DNA of 64,000 nt, taken from Immersiella caudata (lineage: Eukaryota; Ascomycota; Sordariomycetes; Sordariales; Lasiosphaeriaceae). The position numbers and the translations under genes were made by a program. The stretch lies in contig JAULSU010000004.1 in the NCBI GenBank assembly GCA_030512335.1, forward strand, positions 5,332,001-5,396,000, written 5' to 3'. The notes under the pieces were generated by a model. It was not told the origin of the DNA. It saw nothing but the letters and a program-made list of their open reading frames with translations, and did not search any database. How positions within the stretch are numbered: position 1 is the first letter of the stretch; every line of letters begins with the position of its first letter. Positions 22,620-34,140 of this stretch are shown here, in pieces.

Positions 22620-23190
22620 GGTCCTGGCCGTCGCCGCCATGACCGTCACCGCCATGACCGTCACCGCCATGACCGTCATCACCGACTTCATCCTCGCGCT
22701 GCTACCGCTGACCTTCGTGTTCCAGCTGTAGAGGTCACTGCGCGAGCGTATCGCCGTGTCGTTTGTCATGGCGCTGGGTATCGTGGCGAGCGTGGTGTGC
22801 ATCTGCAAGATCGCCGAGGTGGCAACCAAACGAAGCTGAGGGGCGATGGCCTGGCGGACGGCGCGAAAGTGACGTTTTGGGGAACTGTGGAGACTCAGCT
22901 TGGTATCATTTCTGCGTGCGTGCGTGTCCTGCCTCCAGCGACTCGCTGAGACGTGGTTGCGCCGTGTCGGCCTCATCAGCACCCAGAAGACGCAGCCGAC
23001 ATATTACGCGGACCAGCCCTCGCGCAAGCGAACTATGAACCAGAGCGCGATCCAGCACCGTGACGAGACGGTTGTCGAGTTTGATGAAGTCCCCATCGTC
23101 GACAGGACGCCACATTCAAGCAAGAACCAACTGTCGGATGAGGATCGGAGATACGAGGCATGGAGCGTGGTGGATCGCAAGGCTTGATTC
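22620..23190 (+). pseudogene. Rhodopsin-like fungal membrane protein pseudogene
   Basis: Fragments match the C-terminal half of the large fungal family of seven-helix proteins called the rhodopsin or PTH11-like domain. VITDFILALLPLTFVFQL is followed by a TAG (22730-22732), RSLRERIAVSFVMALGIVAS and CKIAEV. A frame change then leads to FWGTVETQLGIISACV, which is the usual last helix region, and a polar tail with LSDEDRRYEAW. The stop sits where CAG (Gln) would be expected. The N-terminal half is missing. Just before it, a 15-base unit GCCATGACCGTCACC is repeated three times (22636-22680). The piece is too short and broken to work. Confidence 0.6.
22636..22680 (+). repeat. 15-bp tandem repeat in the rhodopsin relic
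   Basis: Three copies of GCCATGACCGTCACC, the last changed at its end. It encodes a short Ala-Met-Thr-Val-Thr repeat in the relic frame and may be a slippage product. Confidence 0.75.
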
Positions 23191-23339
23191 CAGCCCCAGA
23201 TGGATTCGGTGGAGTGTGTGAAAAAAAAACGGGATTGGTGGATGGCTGCGTCTCGGGCATATCTCGGATGGGAAGGTGCCTTGATCGGGCCTCGGTCCAG
23301 AGAAGCAGGAGTGTTGGAAGCACAGCAAGGGACCAAGTT

Positions 23340-23930
23340 TGGTTGTACTGAATAATGAATGACACGCTCATGAACTACATTTCCCGATTTACTCTACAGT
23401 AATGCCCAAGCAGTGCTCGAGTATGGTGGTTACCTAAGGTTGGGGCGGGCGATGAGGGCTGATGAAGGTAACTTTAGGGCAAACAACAACCGAAGTCCCC
23501 CCCCCCCCACTTCGTACCTGCGTAGGTTTACCTCTCTGCCAAATTCTTAGCTCGACCTGGAACAACCATTGATGACGTCTCGACAGAAACAGGCCATGGG
23601 CCATGAGGTGCACGACCGGGTGCTTCCCTCTTGAAGGAGATGCTCGTAATGGTAGGGCGCGCCTCTCGGAAGGAAAGCACGATAGAGAAGACGCCGATCC
23701 CAGAGGCGCCGGAAATTCCCCAGAATCGACAACAGTCATCAAGTGATCAAGTCTCGTGCCGATGACGAAAATAAGCTCCCGAACTCCCGCTGAGCCGTTG
23801 GTCTCATGACCCGTTCATCGTCGCCTTGAATGTGCGTCACCTTCCTCGCATCAAACGGGTCGAAACTCCCCCTGCAAACAAAATTGAAGAAAGCGAAGAA
23901 ACGATTGATCAAACACTGCATATTCCTGGC
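23340..23930. promoter_or_regulatory. Upstream region of the gene at 23931
   Basis: About 590 bp with an 11-base C run at 23498-23508 and no supported coding sequence. The part close to 23931 is the likely promoter and 5' leader. An in-frame extension of 35 codons upstream of the chosen ATG is not preferred. Confidence 0.4.
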
Positions 23931-25265
23931 ATGGCTCCATCCTCACCCGACCCGAATCTCAAGAAGAAGACCAGCTTCCGCGACCGTCTCAAGTGGCCCG
24001 CGGGCAAAGCTGCGCCGACATCCCCACAGCCGCCCCAGCAGGAGGAAGCCCCCAAAAAGCGGTCTGCTTACCGACCCAAGCACGCAGCGTCAGATTTCTC
24101 ACGTCTGGCTGCCCCGGTAGTGCCGCGTCGCGTCACCAGTCTAGCGATTGACCAACCTGCACTGCCGGGTCCGTCGTCGCCGGTTCCCGACAAGGCGGGC
24201 CGCCGTGACCGACCATCTTCCAGGACAGAGAGGTCGCTCGAACGAGAGCGAGAGCGATCGTCAAATGTCGATGCCGGCACATCGCCGCGAAACCAGGATC
24301 AAGCGCCACCAACGAGCCCCCGCATCCAGAAACGTTCCTCACTGACCAACTTGCGAGCCGCAAGGGCATCAGACGAACTCCATCCCGTCAGAACGAGATC
24401 ATCTGCTGGCGGAAGATCCCACAGCAGCGGCGGCGACGCCACCCTCGCCAGCGCCCGAGCCGCCCTGCGCATCCCCATCAACACCGCCCCCATCGTCTGG
24501 AACTTGGACCTCGAAGGCATCGACGTAGAGCCCCCGTCCCATCCTGAGCAACGTCAGCCCACCAAACCCAAAGACCGCGAGCTCTCACCCGCGGCACCAA
24601 AACCCACACCAGTCTCTCCCAAGCAGCACCCTACCTCCCCTCCCAACAGCACCCCCACCACCGCCCCCACCACCCCTTCCGACTTCGAACTCTTCCTCGC
24701 CCGCGCCGAAGCCCAAGACCGCCAACAGCGCGAAGACGTCTGGAAAACCATCACCGCCGCGCGCGCCAGCGCCGCCGCCACAGGAGGTCCCCCTCCCATC
24801 ATCCGCCCTTCTCCCCACGCGCAATTCGCCTCCAACAAAGTCGGTGGCCCCTCCCGTTCTCGCGATCGAGATCGTGACCGAGACCATAGCCTATCCCACC
24901 GCCGTAGCACACAACATATCCTCTCCGGCGTCTCTGCAAGTGCACAAGAGCAGGCGCCTCTCCCCGGAGGTGCTACCTACGCCCTGTCCCCGAAGACGTC
25001 TAGGCAGGGCCTGAAATATGGCTTGAGTCCCAAGACTTCGAGAAAAGCGTTGAACGGGAAGGTGTCGATGGGGAGTATGGGTGGTTATGTGTCAGCTGCA
25101 GAAAACGGGGAGAGGGAGAGGACGCTGAGGAGGGAGACCAGTATTGCGCAGAAGATTGTCGAGTATATTCGGCCGCCGAGGGAGAGCGGCGGGTTCTTGT
25201 ATCATTCAGGGAGTCGTACCAGTATGAGGAGAGCGGGGGCATGGGGTGGGGAGGACAATTTTTGA
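23931..25265 (+). CDS. Disordered hypothetical protein, about 444 aa
   Basis: A single open exon encodes a Ser/Pro/Arg-rich protein with no domain I recognise. The start MAPSSPDPNLKKKTSFRDRL and the C-terminal part (TSIAQKIVEYIRPPRESGG) look like the most constrained segments. Three LSPKTSR-like units occur near residues 340-370, and many SP/TP sites suggest phosphorylation. A short acidic and helical block (around residue 245, FELFLARAEAQDRQ) could be a coiled coil. No membrane segment or signal peptide is seen. A cytoplasmic adaptor is a guess only. It is the first intact gene after the decayed block. Confidence 0.72.
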   Translation: MAPSSPDPNLKKKTSFRDRLKWPAGKAAPTSPQPPQQEEAPKKRSAYRPKHAASDFSRLAAPVVPRRVTSLAIDQPALPGPSSPVPDKAGRRDRPSSRTERSLERERERSSNVDAGTSPRNQDQAPPTSPRIQKRSSLTNLRAARASDELHPVRTRSSAGGRSHSSGGDATLASARAALRIPINTAPIVWNLDLEGIDVEPPSHPEQRQPTKPKDRELSPAAPKPTPVSPKQHPTSPPNSTPTTAPTTPSDFELFLARAEAQDRQQREDVWKTITAARASAAATGGPPPIIRPSPHAQFASNKVGGPSRSRDRDRDRDHSLSHRRSTQHILSGVSASAQEQAPLPGGATYALSPKTSRQGLKYGLSPKTSRKALNGKVSMGSMGGYVSAAENGERERTLRRETSIAQKIVEYIRPPRESGGFLYHSGSRTSMRRAGAWGGEDNF

Positions 25266-26080
25266 GGGGGTTGAGGAGTGACGGTCGTCCGGCGAACGAG
25301 AGCCTGACGTGGGAGAGTTTGATTTTCGATAGTTGGGTATTCGGAGTTTTGCTTGGATGGGAGTTCTGATGTTTCCGAGGCGGAAGGGAGAGTCGGAGGG
25401 ACAGAGGGGTAGCAAGGGGCAGGCCACTTTCCTTCATAGCACCTCTTGACGCCTGTCTGGTAGGTTTTTTTTGGCTTGCCGTCGATGCAAAATACCCACG
25501 AGTGACGGCGTGCCACCTTGCCAGAAACAGGCGATGTCGTTTGCTTGCTCATGTTCTTCACGTCTTTGTACTCTAATATTCTTTGTACTTGGGCCGATGC
25601 AGTGTGTTGTTGCTGTCTTTGTTTTTGGCCACTTGCTCAACGGCCAGTGCATCTGGTCGTTGACCGCCAAGGGCAAGGTGCACGTGGGCTTCTGTCGGGA
25701 GACAGGCAATCGGCTCCTTGCGAGGGTACCTAGCCTAGATCTACAAATGACTTCAACGAAAGCAAACATGTGTTAACTATCTTGCAAGTGGCCTTAATTT
25801 ACATCCTGAAGATACCTGGTATATATTTTTCAGAAGGCGGCACTTATATTTGAATATACCTTGTCGACTTTTAAGAAGGCCTCGTCAGCATCCAACAAGG
25901 CCTCTTTCCAATGTCAAGAACGCATGGCAAACTGGGCAAAAGACCTTTTCTTTGGCCGGAGTCCCCATATTTCTTTTGAACTCCCGACAGCTATGAAGAG
26001 GCTTTATCCCGAACTACGACCCTAATGTCTGCCCAGCTCTAAGAACCCAGCGCTAGACAAATTGCCCTTCATGTCTGGAC
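25266..26080. other. Intergenic region
   Basis: This holds the 3' flank of the disordered-protein gene and about 500 bp of AT-richer sequence. I see nothing coding. Confidence 0.4.
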
Positions 26081-26084
26081 GACG

Positions 26085-26690
26085 TACTTACCAAGGAAGT
26101 CCATGATCAACAGAAAAACAAAAGCCAAGAAGATATACGACTGAGTTTCCTGCACCGTCGCCTGCCTGATACCGTTTCGCGATCCCCTCTAGGCGTTCCG
26201 TTTCTGCCTTCTAGTGTTCCATCAGTGCGTTCTAGCATTCCATCATGGTCCACTAAAGCTCCCTCATGCCCTTCGACATCTGACGTGCAAGTGTGTCGTA
26301 GCGCTCGTTCATCTCCATATTGAAGGCGAAAACCTTGTCCGTAGTTCCATCCACAATCGTTTCATTTGCCTCGTGGCTCTCCTTGAAGATGTCGCGGGCA
26401 AAGTTGTCCTACGGCGATGCGATCCCGCATCCGCATCCCACCTCTGCGAGCCCCATTGGAGTGCGATTCCTGGCGCAAACCATCCAAGTCAGCAAGGTAA
26501 CGGGCCAAACTCTGCATGGCGATGGCAGGCTGAGAAAAAAAACCAAAGGTAATGGGCAGAGAGCTGGGCGCAACACCAAGAACTGGGGGGGAGGGGGACT
26601 TGCCTGGCTCTGTTAACCAGCTTCATTCGACTCCGGCTCGGGCTGCGCGGACGGATTAACGGAAACAAAGTCGGACTCGGAATCGTCCAT
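26085..26690 (-). pseudogene. Decayed gene for a small coiled-coil protein with C-terminal membrane helix
   Basis: Reading from an ATG at 26690, an acidic start MDDSESDFVSVNPSAQPEPE runs to a TAA. Downstream, LARYLADLDGLRQESHSNG and a long helical, charged segment (FARDIFKESHEANETIVDG and onwards, with MNERYDTLARQMSKGMREL) follow. A clear hydrophobic helix SYIFLAFVFLLIMDFLG then ends at a good splice donor (GTAAGT, about 26090). Three in-frame TAG codons interrupt the helical part (about 26185-26255), all at sites where Gln would fit the helix. An upstream intron (donor GTGAGT near 26762, acceptor TTCTAG near 26703) suggests this was a real spliced gene. I do not recognise the family. Confidence 0.4.
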
Positions 26691-27209
26691 GATGATTTGC
26701 TCTAGAACTGCCGATTGATGTTAGATAGGTAGTGTTCATAGGATCAGAGAAAGAGGTTTACTCACGGTCCAAAAAAACTCTTGGGCATGGCGGCTCGAGA
26801 CCCCCGGTAACTACGGCGGTGCGGCATTGTCGCTCGTGTTGAGGGGTGGAAAAGAGGGAGCAGGTTGAACCGCTGAAAGAATTTCCAGGTTTTATTAGAT
26901 TGTGGGATTTTTTTCCACTTTGGGTGATTGGTTCGCGGAGATTTTCGACGCGTATATTTTGCGGCTCGACAAACATCAGATGAAGTTCACGTTGGGCGCG
27001 TTCTTCCAGAAGCGGGACCAAAATTGGGCTGACGCCCACTCGGGTGCCCGGAGTTCCAAACATTTCTCTTGCCTTGATTCGCCTGCCTTTCTACCCCACA
27101 TGCGGTGATTGTCTCGAATGATTGCCGGCACTTTTCGTGTATATATTTCCCTGAGCTGCCAGTGAGGCACCATCTCTTCCTCTTGATCCTCACCTTCCTT
27201 ATTACCGCA
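26691..27209. promoter_or_regulatory. Region between two divergent decayed genes
   Basis: About 520 bp that would have held both promoters and the first exon of the minus-strand gene. A TATATATTT element occurs at about 27139. No functional gene is supported. Confidence 0.3.
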
Positions 27210-27711
27210 TACTATGTTTGCAACTTGCAGGCAGTGCCATCACAGCCGCGCCGCTGCGCGCGCTAGCACCCAGTCACACTGGCAGCTCGGCGTCTACGCA
27301 GGATCCGACGTTCTCTGATGACGAGCCCGACTAGATGTGGGTGAGCAACTACCTCAACCCCAATCTCTTTTTAGTACCCCGAATTGAATATCGGTGGATC
27401 CGTTCACTGACTGAGTGGTGTATTTTAGGACACAGCCAGCGGCCAAGCAGTTCTGACGGCCATCGTCAAGAAACTGGACATCAGGGCGGCCGACCGCGAA
27501 CAAGCCAGTAAGGCTGAGCCCGAGATAACGTTGATGGAGACGGTCAAGGAGATGAGGAGGGCAGATAGTTGTCTTCTGAATGAGCTTTTCACCAACATAG
27601 ACCGTGACGAACTTTAAGACCATGTGCCGCATTGCTTACTTTCGGGCTCGCTGGCTTTTGTCATTGTTCTTCTGGTCGCGAACTACTTCGAGAAGTCGTC
27701 TACTAAGTAGA
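27210..27711 (+). pseudogene. Decayed gene for a small protein with C-terminal membrane helix
   Basis: A short Ser/Asp/Glu-rich piece (SASTQDPTFSDDEPD) ends in TAG (27331-27333). A probable intron follows, with acceptor GTATTTTAG just before 27429. The last exon encodes a charged helical stretch (VLTAIVKKLDIRAADREQA, TLMETVKEMRRADSCLLNEL), a TAA at 27614-27616, and then a membrane helix GSLAFVIVLLVANYF with a short polar tail. The layout of acidic start, helix and one C-terminal membrane segment is like that of the divergent neighbour at 26085-26690. Both in-frame stops could come from CAG or CAA by C-to-T change. Family unknown. Confidence 0.38.
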
Positions 27712-27719
27712 TGGTGCTA

Positions 27720-28339
27720 GCCCGCGGAATTTACTCAGGCAGTTAGAGGCTCATGTACCTTGCAGGTTTGTCGCCTCTGACAGGTACCTAATGAATCCCA
27801 TTGACGCCTACGAGCACAGCCCACCACGCGGTGGAAACCTGAGTTTGGCCATGGATAGGAAAGACAGGAGCCCAGCAAAAAAAATTAAAGAGCCACTCTC
27901 CGAAAGCAGGAAGGCGCCAGTAAAGTCTCCGCATGCATTCAATCCTGGGATGCAAGGCGTATTGGAAATGCAAGGAGGCATGGGCCACATCTGGTGAAGG
28001 GTGCAAGTCAGAATGTCAAACGCAAAAACCATATTGAGCTGTTGTTAGTATGACGGTTGTTCTTCGGCAATATTCAGGCCAAAGGCCCGTGCACGTGGGG
28101 GGCGCGACACCTGTCGAAAACCGGGTCTCGCTGCCCGTGGCGTTCCACTTCCCTGGAAGCCGCTAGAGTCAGCCAACGAAAAAGTGAACACATCGCATCC
28201 CGCATTTGCTGGGTCTTCTCCTTTCCGCCCATTATCAACGCTCTTCGATCGATCACCGGTTTGCTCGACAGCCTGCATCAATGTCTTCGGAATAGGCGCG
28301 TCTTCCAGCTTCCCACCTGCCTGCTCAACCCGACGAGCC
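27720..28339. promoter_or_regulatory. spf1 upstream region
   Basis: About 620 bp before the P5A ATPase start. The last 200 bases are rich in C and T, as in many fungal leaders. No coding sequence is supported. Confidence 0.4.
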
Positions 28340-31300
28340 ATGGCGCCCCTCGTCGATAACCCGCAGATTAAATCTGCGGACCTGCTATGCCCGTTACCGC
28401 TCCAGCGACACGCCTACGTTTGGCCCTTTGCGATAATATGGCCCGTTTTCCTCCGATTCTACTTGAGCGCCGAGCTCTACGAGAAGCACATCCAAGCCCC
28501 CGAATGGACCTTTGTCTGGGTGGGCGCGATCATCACAGCCCAATCCCTTGTCTGGCTCTGCACCCACTGGAGCGTCAACCTTCGCGCGGCCTTCACCACC
28601 AAGAAGGCGCGCTCCATCGATGATGCCCAGCTGATCAAGGTTATCCCTACCGCGAACGCAGGGAGCGCCGACATTTGCAAGCTGGTGCGCGACAAGGTAC
28701 CCCTTCCCCCCGCTATCCGGATTCCCCGCGTCAAGCTAACATCCCCGTTTGCAGGCTGGCGACAACACCTCCCTTTCGTTCCTCTTCCAGAAACGCCGAT
28801 TCCTCTACAATCCCGAGACCAAGACTTTCAGCCCGCTGAAGTATCTGATCGATGCGGAACCTGCCCCGAAGCTCGAGACGTTCCAAAAGTCGAGGGGCAT
28901 CACCAACGCCGCTCAGCTCCAGCGCCTCGAACAGCACTATGGTACGAACACCTTCGACATCCCCGTCCCTACCTTCACCGAGCTCTTCAAGGAGCACGCC
29001 GTCGCGCCGTTCTTCGTGTTCCAGATTTTCTGCGTTGGACTGTGGATGCTGGACGAGTACTGGTACTATTCGCTCTTCACTCTTTTCATGCTCGTCATGT
29101 TCGAGAGCACAGTGGTGTGGCAGCGCCAGCGCACCATGACCGAATTCCGAAGCATGAGCATCAAGCCGTACGATATCTACGTTTTCCGCCTTGGGAGGTG
29201 GACCGAGATCCAGAGCGACAAGCTACTTCCGGGCGATCTTGTCTCGGTTTCCCGGACCAAGGAAGATGGCGGAGTGGCATGCGATATGATCCTTGTTGAG
29301 GGAACCGCCATCGTCAACGAGGCTATGCTTTCTGGAGAGAGTACCCCTCTCTTGAAGGACTCGATTCAGCTTCGCCCTGGCGATGCGACACTGGATACGG
29401 ACGGCCTCGATAAGAACGCGTTCCTCTGGGGCGGCACCAAGGTTCTCCAGATCACTCATGGAAATCCCGACGAGGAGAGGCCGAAGCTCGCTTCTGGAGT
29501 CCCCACGCCGCCAGACAAGGGCGCGATGGCCATTGTAACCAAGACCGGCTTTGAGACCTCCCAGGGCAGCCTTGTCCGAACAATGATCTACTCGACGGAG
29601 CGTGTCTCGGCCAATAACGTCGAGGCTCTTTTCTTCATCCTGTTCCTCTTGATCTTCGCCATCGCCGCGTCCTGGTATGTTTGGGACGAAGGTGTCAGGA
29701 AGGATCGCAAGCGCTCCAAGCTCTTGCTTGACTGTGTCTTGATCGTCACCAGCGTCGTGCCTCCTGAGCTCCCGATGGAGCTGAGTCTTGCCGTCAACAC
29801 CAGTCTGGCGGCGCTCGCCAAGTACGCTATCTTCTGCACTGAGCCCTTCCGAATTCCTTTCGCTGGCCGCATCGATGTGGCCTGCTTTGATAAGACCGGC
29901 ACTCTGACTGGAGAAGACTTGGTTGTCGAGGGTATCGCTGGCCTTGGCCTTGGTCATTCTGGCACGAACACTCCTAGGGAGACTGATGGTGCCCACAGCA
30001 ACATGACGGCTGTGCACGAATCGCCCATGGAGACCACGCTTGTTCTTGCTACGGCACACGCTCTTGTCAGACTCGATGAAGGCGATATTGTCGGCGATCC
30101 CATGGAGAAGGCCACCCTGAACGCCCTCCGCTGGCAACTCGGCAAGAACGACATTCTTACTACGAAGCAAGATGCGAAGGCTGTTGTCTCAACCATTGGT
30201 TCTGTCCAGATCAAGCGCCGTTTCCAGTTCTCTTCTGCCCTCAAGCGCCAAAGCGCTGTCGCATCCATCAAGGCTATCGACACCAAGACTGGACAGAAGC
30301 TAGCGGGAACATTCGTCGCTGTCAAGGGTGCGCCTGAGACCATCATGAAGATGCTTGTTGCTGTACCTGCGGACTATGAGGAGACCTACAAATACTTCAC
30401 CCGCCGAGGCTCCCGAGTCTTGTCCCTCGCCTACAAGCACCTGACCACCGATAACGAGCTGGGCACCAACCGGATCAATGATCTCAAGCGGGAGAGTGTC
30501 GAGGCTGGCCTCACTTTTGCTGGGTTCCTGGTTCTTCAGTGTCCCCTCAAGGAGGACGCCAAGGAGGCAGTTCAGATGCTCAACGAGAGCAGCCACCGTG
30601 TTGTGATGATCACTGGAGACAACCCCCTCACCGCTGTCCATGTCGCCAAGGAGGTCGAGATCGTGGATCGTGACGTTCTCATTCTGGACTCCCCTGAGCA
30701 CACCACCTCTGGAGAGGAGCAGCTCATCTGGCGCAGTGTTGACGACAAGGTGCGAATCGATGTGGATCCCACGAAGCCGATCGACCCCGAGATTCTCAAA
30801 ACCAAGGATCTGTGCGTCACTGGATATGCGTTGGCCAAGTTTCAGGGCCAAGTTGGCTGGAAGTCTTTGCTTCGTCACACCTGGGTTTATGCGAGAGTAT
30901 CGCCGAAGCAAAAGGAAGACATTCTCCTCGGGCTGAAGGATATGGGCTACTACACCCTCATGGCTGGAGATGGCACGAACGATGTCGGTGCGCTGAAGCA
31001 AGCCCACATTGGCGTCGCTCTCCTCAACGGAACCCAGGAAGATCTCGTAAGAATCGCGGAACACGCAAGAAACACCAAGATGAAGGACCTCTACCAGAAG
31101 CAGGTGGATCTTATGAAGCGCTGGAACCAGCCCGCACCACCTGTTCCTGTCTTGATTGCACACCTCTACCCCCCTGGCCCTTCCAACCCCCACTATCAGA
31201 AGGCCATGGAGCGAGAGGCCACCAAGAAGGGCGTCACTGTTGCCGAGTTGGCCAAGGCCAACGGAACGGACATCGAGACGGTTACCTCCCCTGCGGCTCA

Positions 31301-32423
31301 GCAGCTCATGAACCAGGACCCCAGACAAGCCAAGGCGGTCGAGGCGGCGAAGAACGCCCAAAGCCTGGCAGACAAGTTGACCTCGGGAATGATGGACGTT
31401 GATATGGACGATGAGCCTCCTACGCTCAAGCTGGGCGATGCCTCCGTAGCTGCGCCCTTCACTTCCAAGCTTCGCAATGTGGTCGCCATCCCCAACATCA
31501 TCCGCCAGGGGCGCTGCACACTGGTTGCCACCATCCAGATGTACAAGATCCTCGCATTGAACTGTCTCATCAGCGCCTACAGCTTGAGTGTTCTCTACCT
31601 GGAGGGCATCAAGTTTGGTGATGGACAAATCACGATCAGCGGCATGCTCATGAGTGTTTGCTTCCTGTCCATCTCTCGCGCCCGGTCGGTTGAGGGTCTA
31701 TCCAAGGAAAGACCCCAGCCAAACATCTTTAATTTCTACATCATCGGATCCATCCTCGGCCAGTTCGCCGTTCACGTCACCACCCTCATCTACATCGCCC
31801 GGTACTGCGATGTACTTGAACCGTTAGTACCCCCCCCCCCCCCCCTTGTTTACCGTATTCATCACGAACTTATTGCCCGCAGGCGCTCCGAAATGGTCGA
31901 CCTCGAAGCCGAGTTCTCCCCTTCGCTCCTCAACAGCGCAGTCTACCTCCTCCAGCTGATTCAGCAAATCTCCACCTTCGCCGTGAACTACCAAGGCCGC
32001 CCCTTCCGCGAGTCTCTCTCCGAGAACAAGGGCATGTTCTACGGCATCCTCGGCGTTACCGGTATTGCCTTCGCCTGCTCCACCGAGTTCATCCCCGAGC
32101 TCAACCAGCAGATGAAGCTCGTCCCCTTCACCGACGACTTTAAGACTACCATGACGGCCGTGATGATCCTTGACTATGTCGCGTGCTACCTTATTGAGGT
32201 GGTGCTCAAGTTCCTGTTCAGCGATCTGCGCGCTCGTGACATCGCGGAGCGCCGCCCCGAGCAACTGGAGCGCGAGAGGGTTCGGAAAGCGGAGGTGCAG
32301 AAGAAGAAGGCGGAGGAAGAGGAGAAAAAGGAGAAGGAGAAGGTGGCTGAGTTTGAGCGCAAGCTGGCCGAGCGCACGGCCCAACTGCAGGCGTGGAGAG
32401 ACGGCCGACGACAGCAACAGTAG
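28340..32423 (+). CDS. spf1: P5A-type ATPase, ER transmembrane-helix dislocase (Spf1)
   Basis: Three exons (28340-28696, 28755-31822, 31883-32423) encode 1321 residues. P5A ATPases sit in the ER membrane and remove wrongly inserted helices. Early paired N-terminal membrane helices are present. The P5A signature PPELPMELSLAVN lies near residue 454, the phosphorylation site DKTGTLTGEDL near 497, KGAPE in the N domain and GDGTNDVGALKQAH near 857. A disordered insert with MMDVDMDDEPP precedes the last membrane helices, and the tail is a Lys/Glu-rich helix (about residues 1275-1321). The second intron (31823-31882) contains an 18-base C run right after its donor. Reading through it would keep the frame open, but removal restores the conserved junction LEPRSEMVDLEAEF. 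The gene converges on malate dehydrogenase. Confidence 0.96.
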
Positions 32424-32916
32424 TGTAAAGAGTTGGGTAATAGAGGCTATAGAGGTTGATGCGATGCCGTTGTTCGGATAGCGCTGTTGTACGGTAGATA
32501 GAGGGCCGGTACATCCGCACGATAATACAGATTTTCTTGCACATCTACAAGTTTGAGTATGTATGGGGACAATTTTGAATACACCAGTGAAGCTATCGGT
32601 AAACTATGATACACAGTCCACGAAGGTCTCCTCTATTTTTCCTCTGTCGTGTCTGCTATAGCCGAGAGGGAAAATGGGAATGTCTACTCGGATCCATCCT
32701 CACGCTCCCACCATGAACAAATCCAAGCCGACGCTGCAGAAGCCTGGAACGCCATGGCCCAAATAATGACCAAACCAAGCCAAAAATTTTCCGTTTCCCA
32801 GGCTGGACTGCCCAACCCGTGCCCACCGCCAACGGCACACTCTGCTCCCCTCATGCATGCACCCATTACATGTCACCCTCCTCCACCCCTAACTGCTCAA
32901 CAGCAATTGAGGGAAT
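32424..32916. other. Convergent 3' region of spf1 and malate dehydrogenase
   Basis: About 490 bp that should hold both 3' UTRs. No coding sequence with domain content is seen. Confidence 0.5.
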
Positions 32917-34140
32917 TTATTTGCCGGGGTTGGAGGCGACGAAGGCCTTGCCCTTCTCGATGTTCTTCTTGAGGTCGCCGAAGCAGGCCTCGAGGAGCTT
33001 CTCCTCGATGGCGTCAACCTTGCCAACGGGAAGGATCCTCTCAACACCGTTGGGGCCGAGCTCAACCTTGGAGCTGAAGAACTCGATGCCCTGGTCCTTG
33101 TAGAGGGGGCTGTCGACGAAAGTAGGCTCAACGACGCCCTTCTCGCCGTTGGCGGCGCGGAGCACGCTGTTAGCCATGCGGGCACCGGCCATGGCCATGG
33201 AGAGGGTGGCAGAGCCGGCGCCGTCCTTGGCCTTGACGACCTCGTCACCACCGAACTGGACGCGGTTGACGAGCTCAGCGTTGGCAGAGAGGTCGGGGTG
33301 GTTGCTCTGGCTGAAGAGGGGTACGATGGTGACACCGCTGTGGCCACCGACAACGGTGATGTTCTCGTCGACGGGGTCGGTGCTCTTGACCTCGCTGACG
33401 AAGCGGCTGGCACGGACAACGTCGAGGGTGGTCACGCCGAAGAGGCGCTTAGGGTTGTAGACGCCCTTGCCCTTGAAGATCTCAGCAACGATGGGGACGG
33501 TTGAGTTGACGGGGTTGCTGATGACGAGGATGCTGGCCTCGGGGCACGACTCGGCACAGGCCTTGGCGAGGTCGCGGACGATCGAGGCGTTGGTGTTGAA
33601 GAGGTCGTCACGGGTCATGCCGGGCTTGCGCGGCACACCAGCGGGGATGAGGACAACCTTGGAGCCCTTGAGGGCCTCGGACAGGCCGGAAGGGGTAGGG
33701 TCGTAGCCCTTGACGTTGGACTTGGTGTTGATGTGGGAGATGTCGGCAGCAACGCCTGGACGAGGGATTAAACGTCAGCAAACGTCAATTGAAGGGCCGA
33801 ACCAGCACCATTGCGCTTGAAGAGGTCCGCTATGCCATTGATATGCTACTACGTACCAGGGCCACCGCGAATGTCGTAGAGAGCGAGCTCGCTCACGAGA
33901 GGGTTGAGCTTGAGGAGGAGAGAGAGCGGCTGGCCGATACCGCCGGCAGCGCCAAGGACGGTAACCTTGGAGAGCTGTCATCACGAGAAGTCAGCAATTG
34001 GCATCAGAGCCATCGTCTACCGCAACGCTGCATCTCGACGGCGCACCCAGGGAGGGTGCGATGTCGGACCGGGCGGGCAAGCTTACGTTTCTGGCCGAGG
34101 CCGAGAAGGCACGGCGCTGGATGCGGGCAGCGGCGAACAT
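32917..34140 (-). CDS. mdh: Malate dehydrogenase, mitochondrial type
   Basis: Three exons (34087-34140, 33857-33974, 32917-33755) encode 336 residues. The enzyme interconverts malate and oxaloacetate with NAD in the TCA cycle. Exon 1 is a short basic, Arg/Ala/Ser-rich presequence of 18 residues that fits mitochondrial import. The Rossmann motif VTVLGAAGGIGQPLSLLLK follows. The substrate-loop region PRKPGMTRDDLFN, then SNPVNSTVPI, and the active-site GGHSGVTIVPLFSQS are all present. Length and order match the family. Both introns have good borders (donors GTAAGC and GTACGT). The exon pattern with a targeting exon is usual for ascomycetes. The gene is probably highly expressed; codon choice is strongly biased to C-ending codons. 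Confidence 0.97.

Noticed and set aside
30300..31628. 442-codon open frame on the minus strand opposite spf1
   Set aside because: It lies exactly antisense to a well-supported exon, is rich in Leu/Gly/Arg without domains, and is expected from C-ending codon bias.
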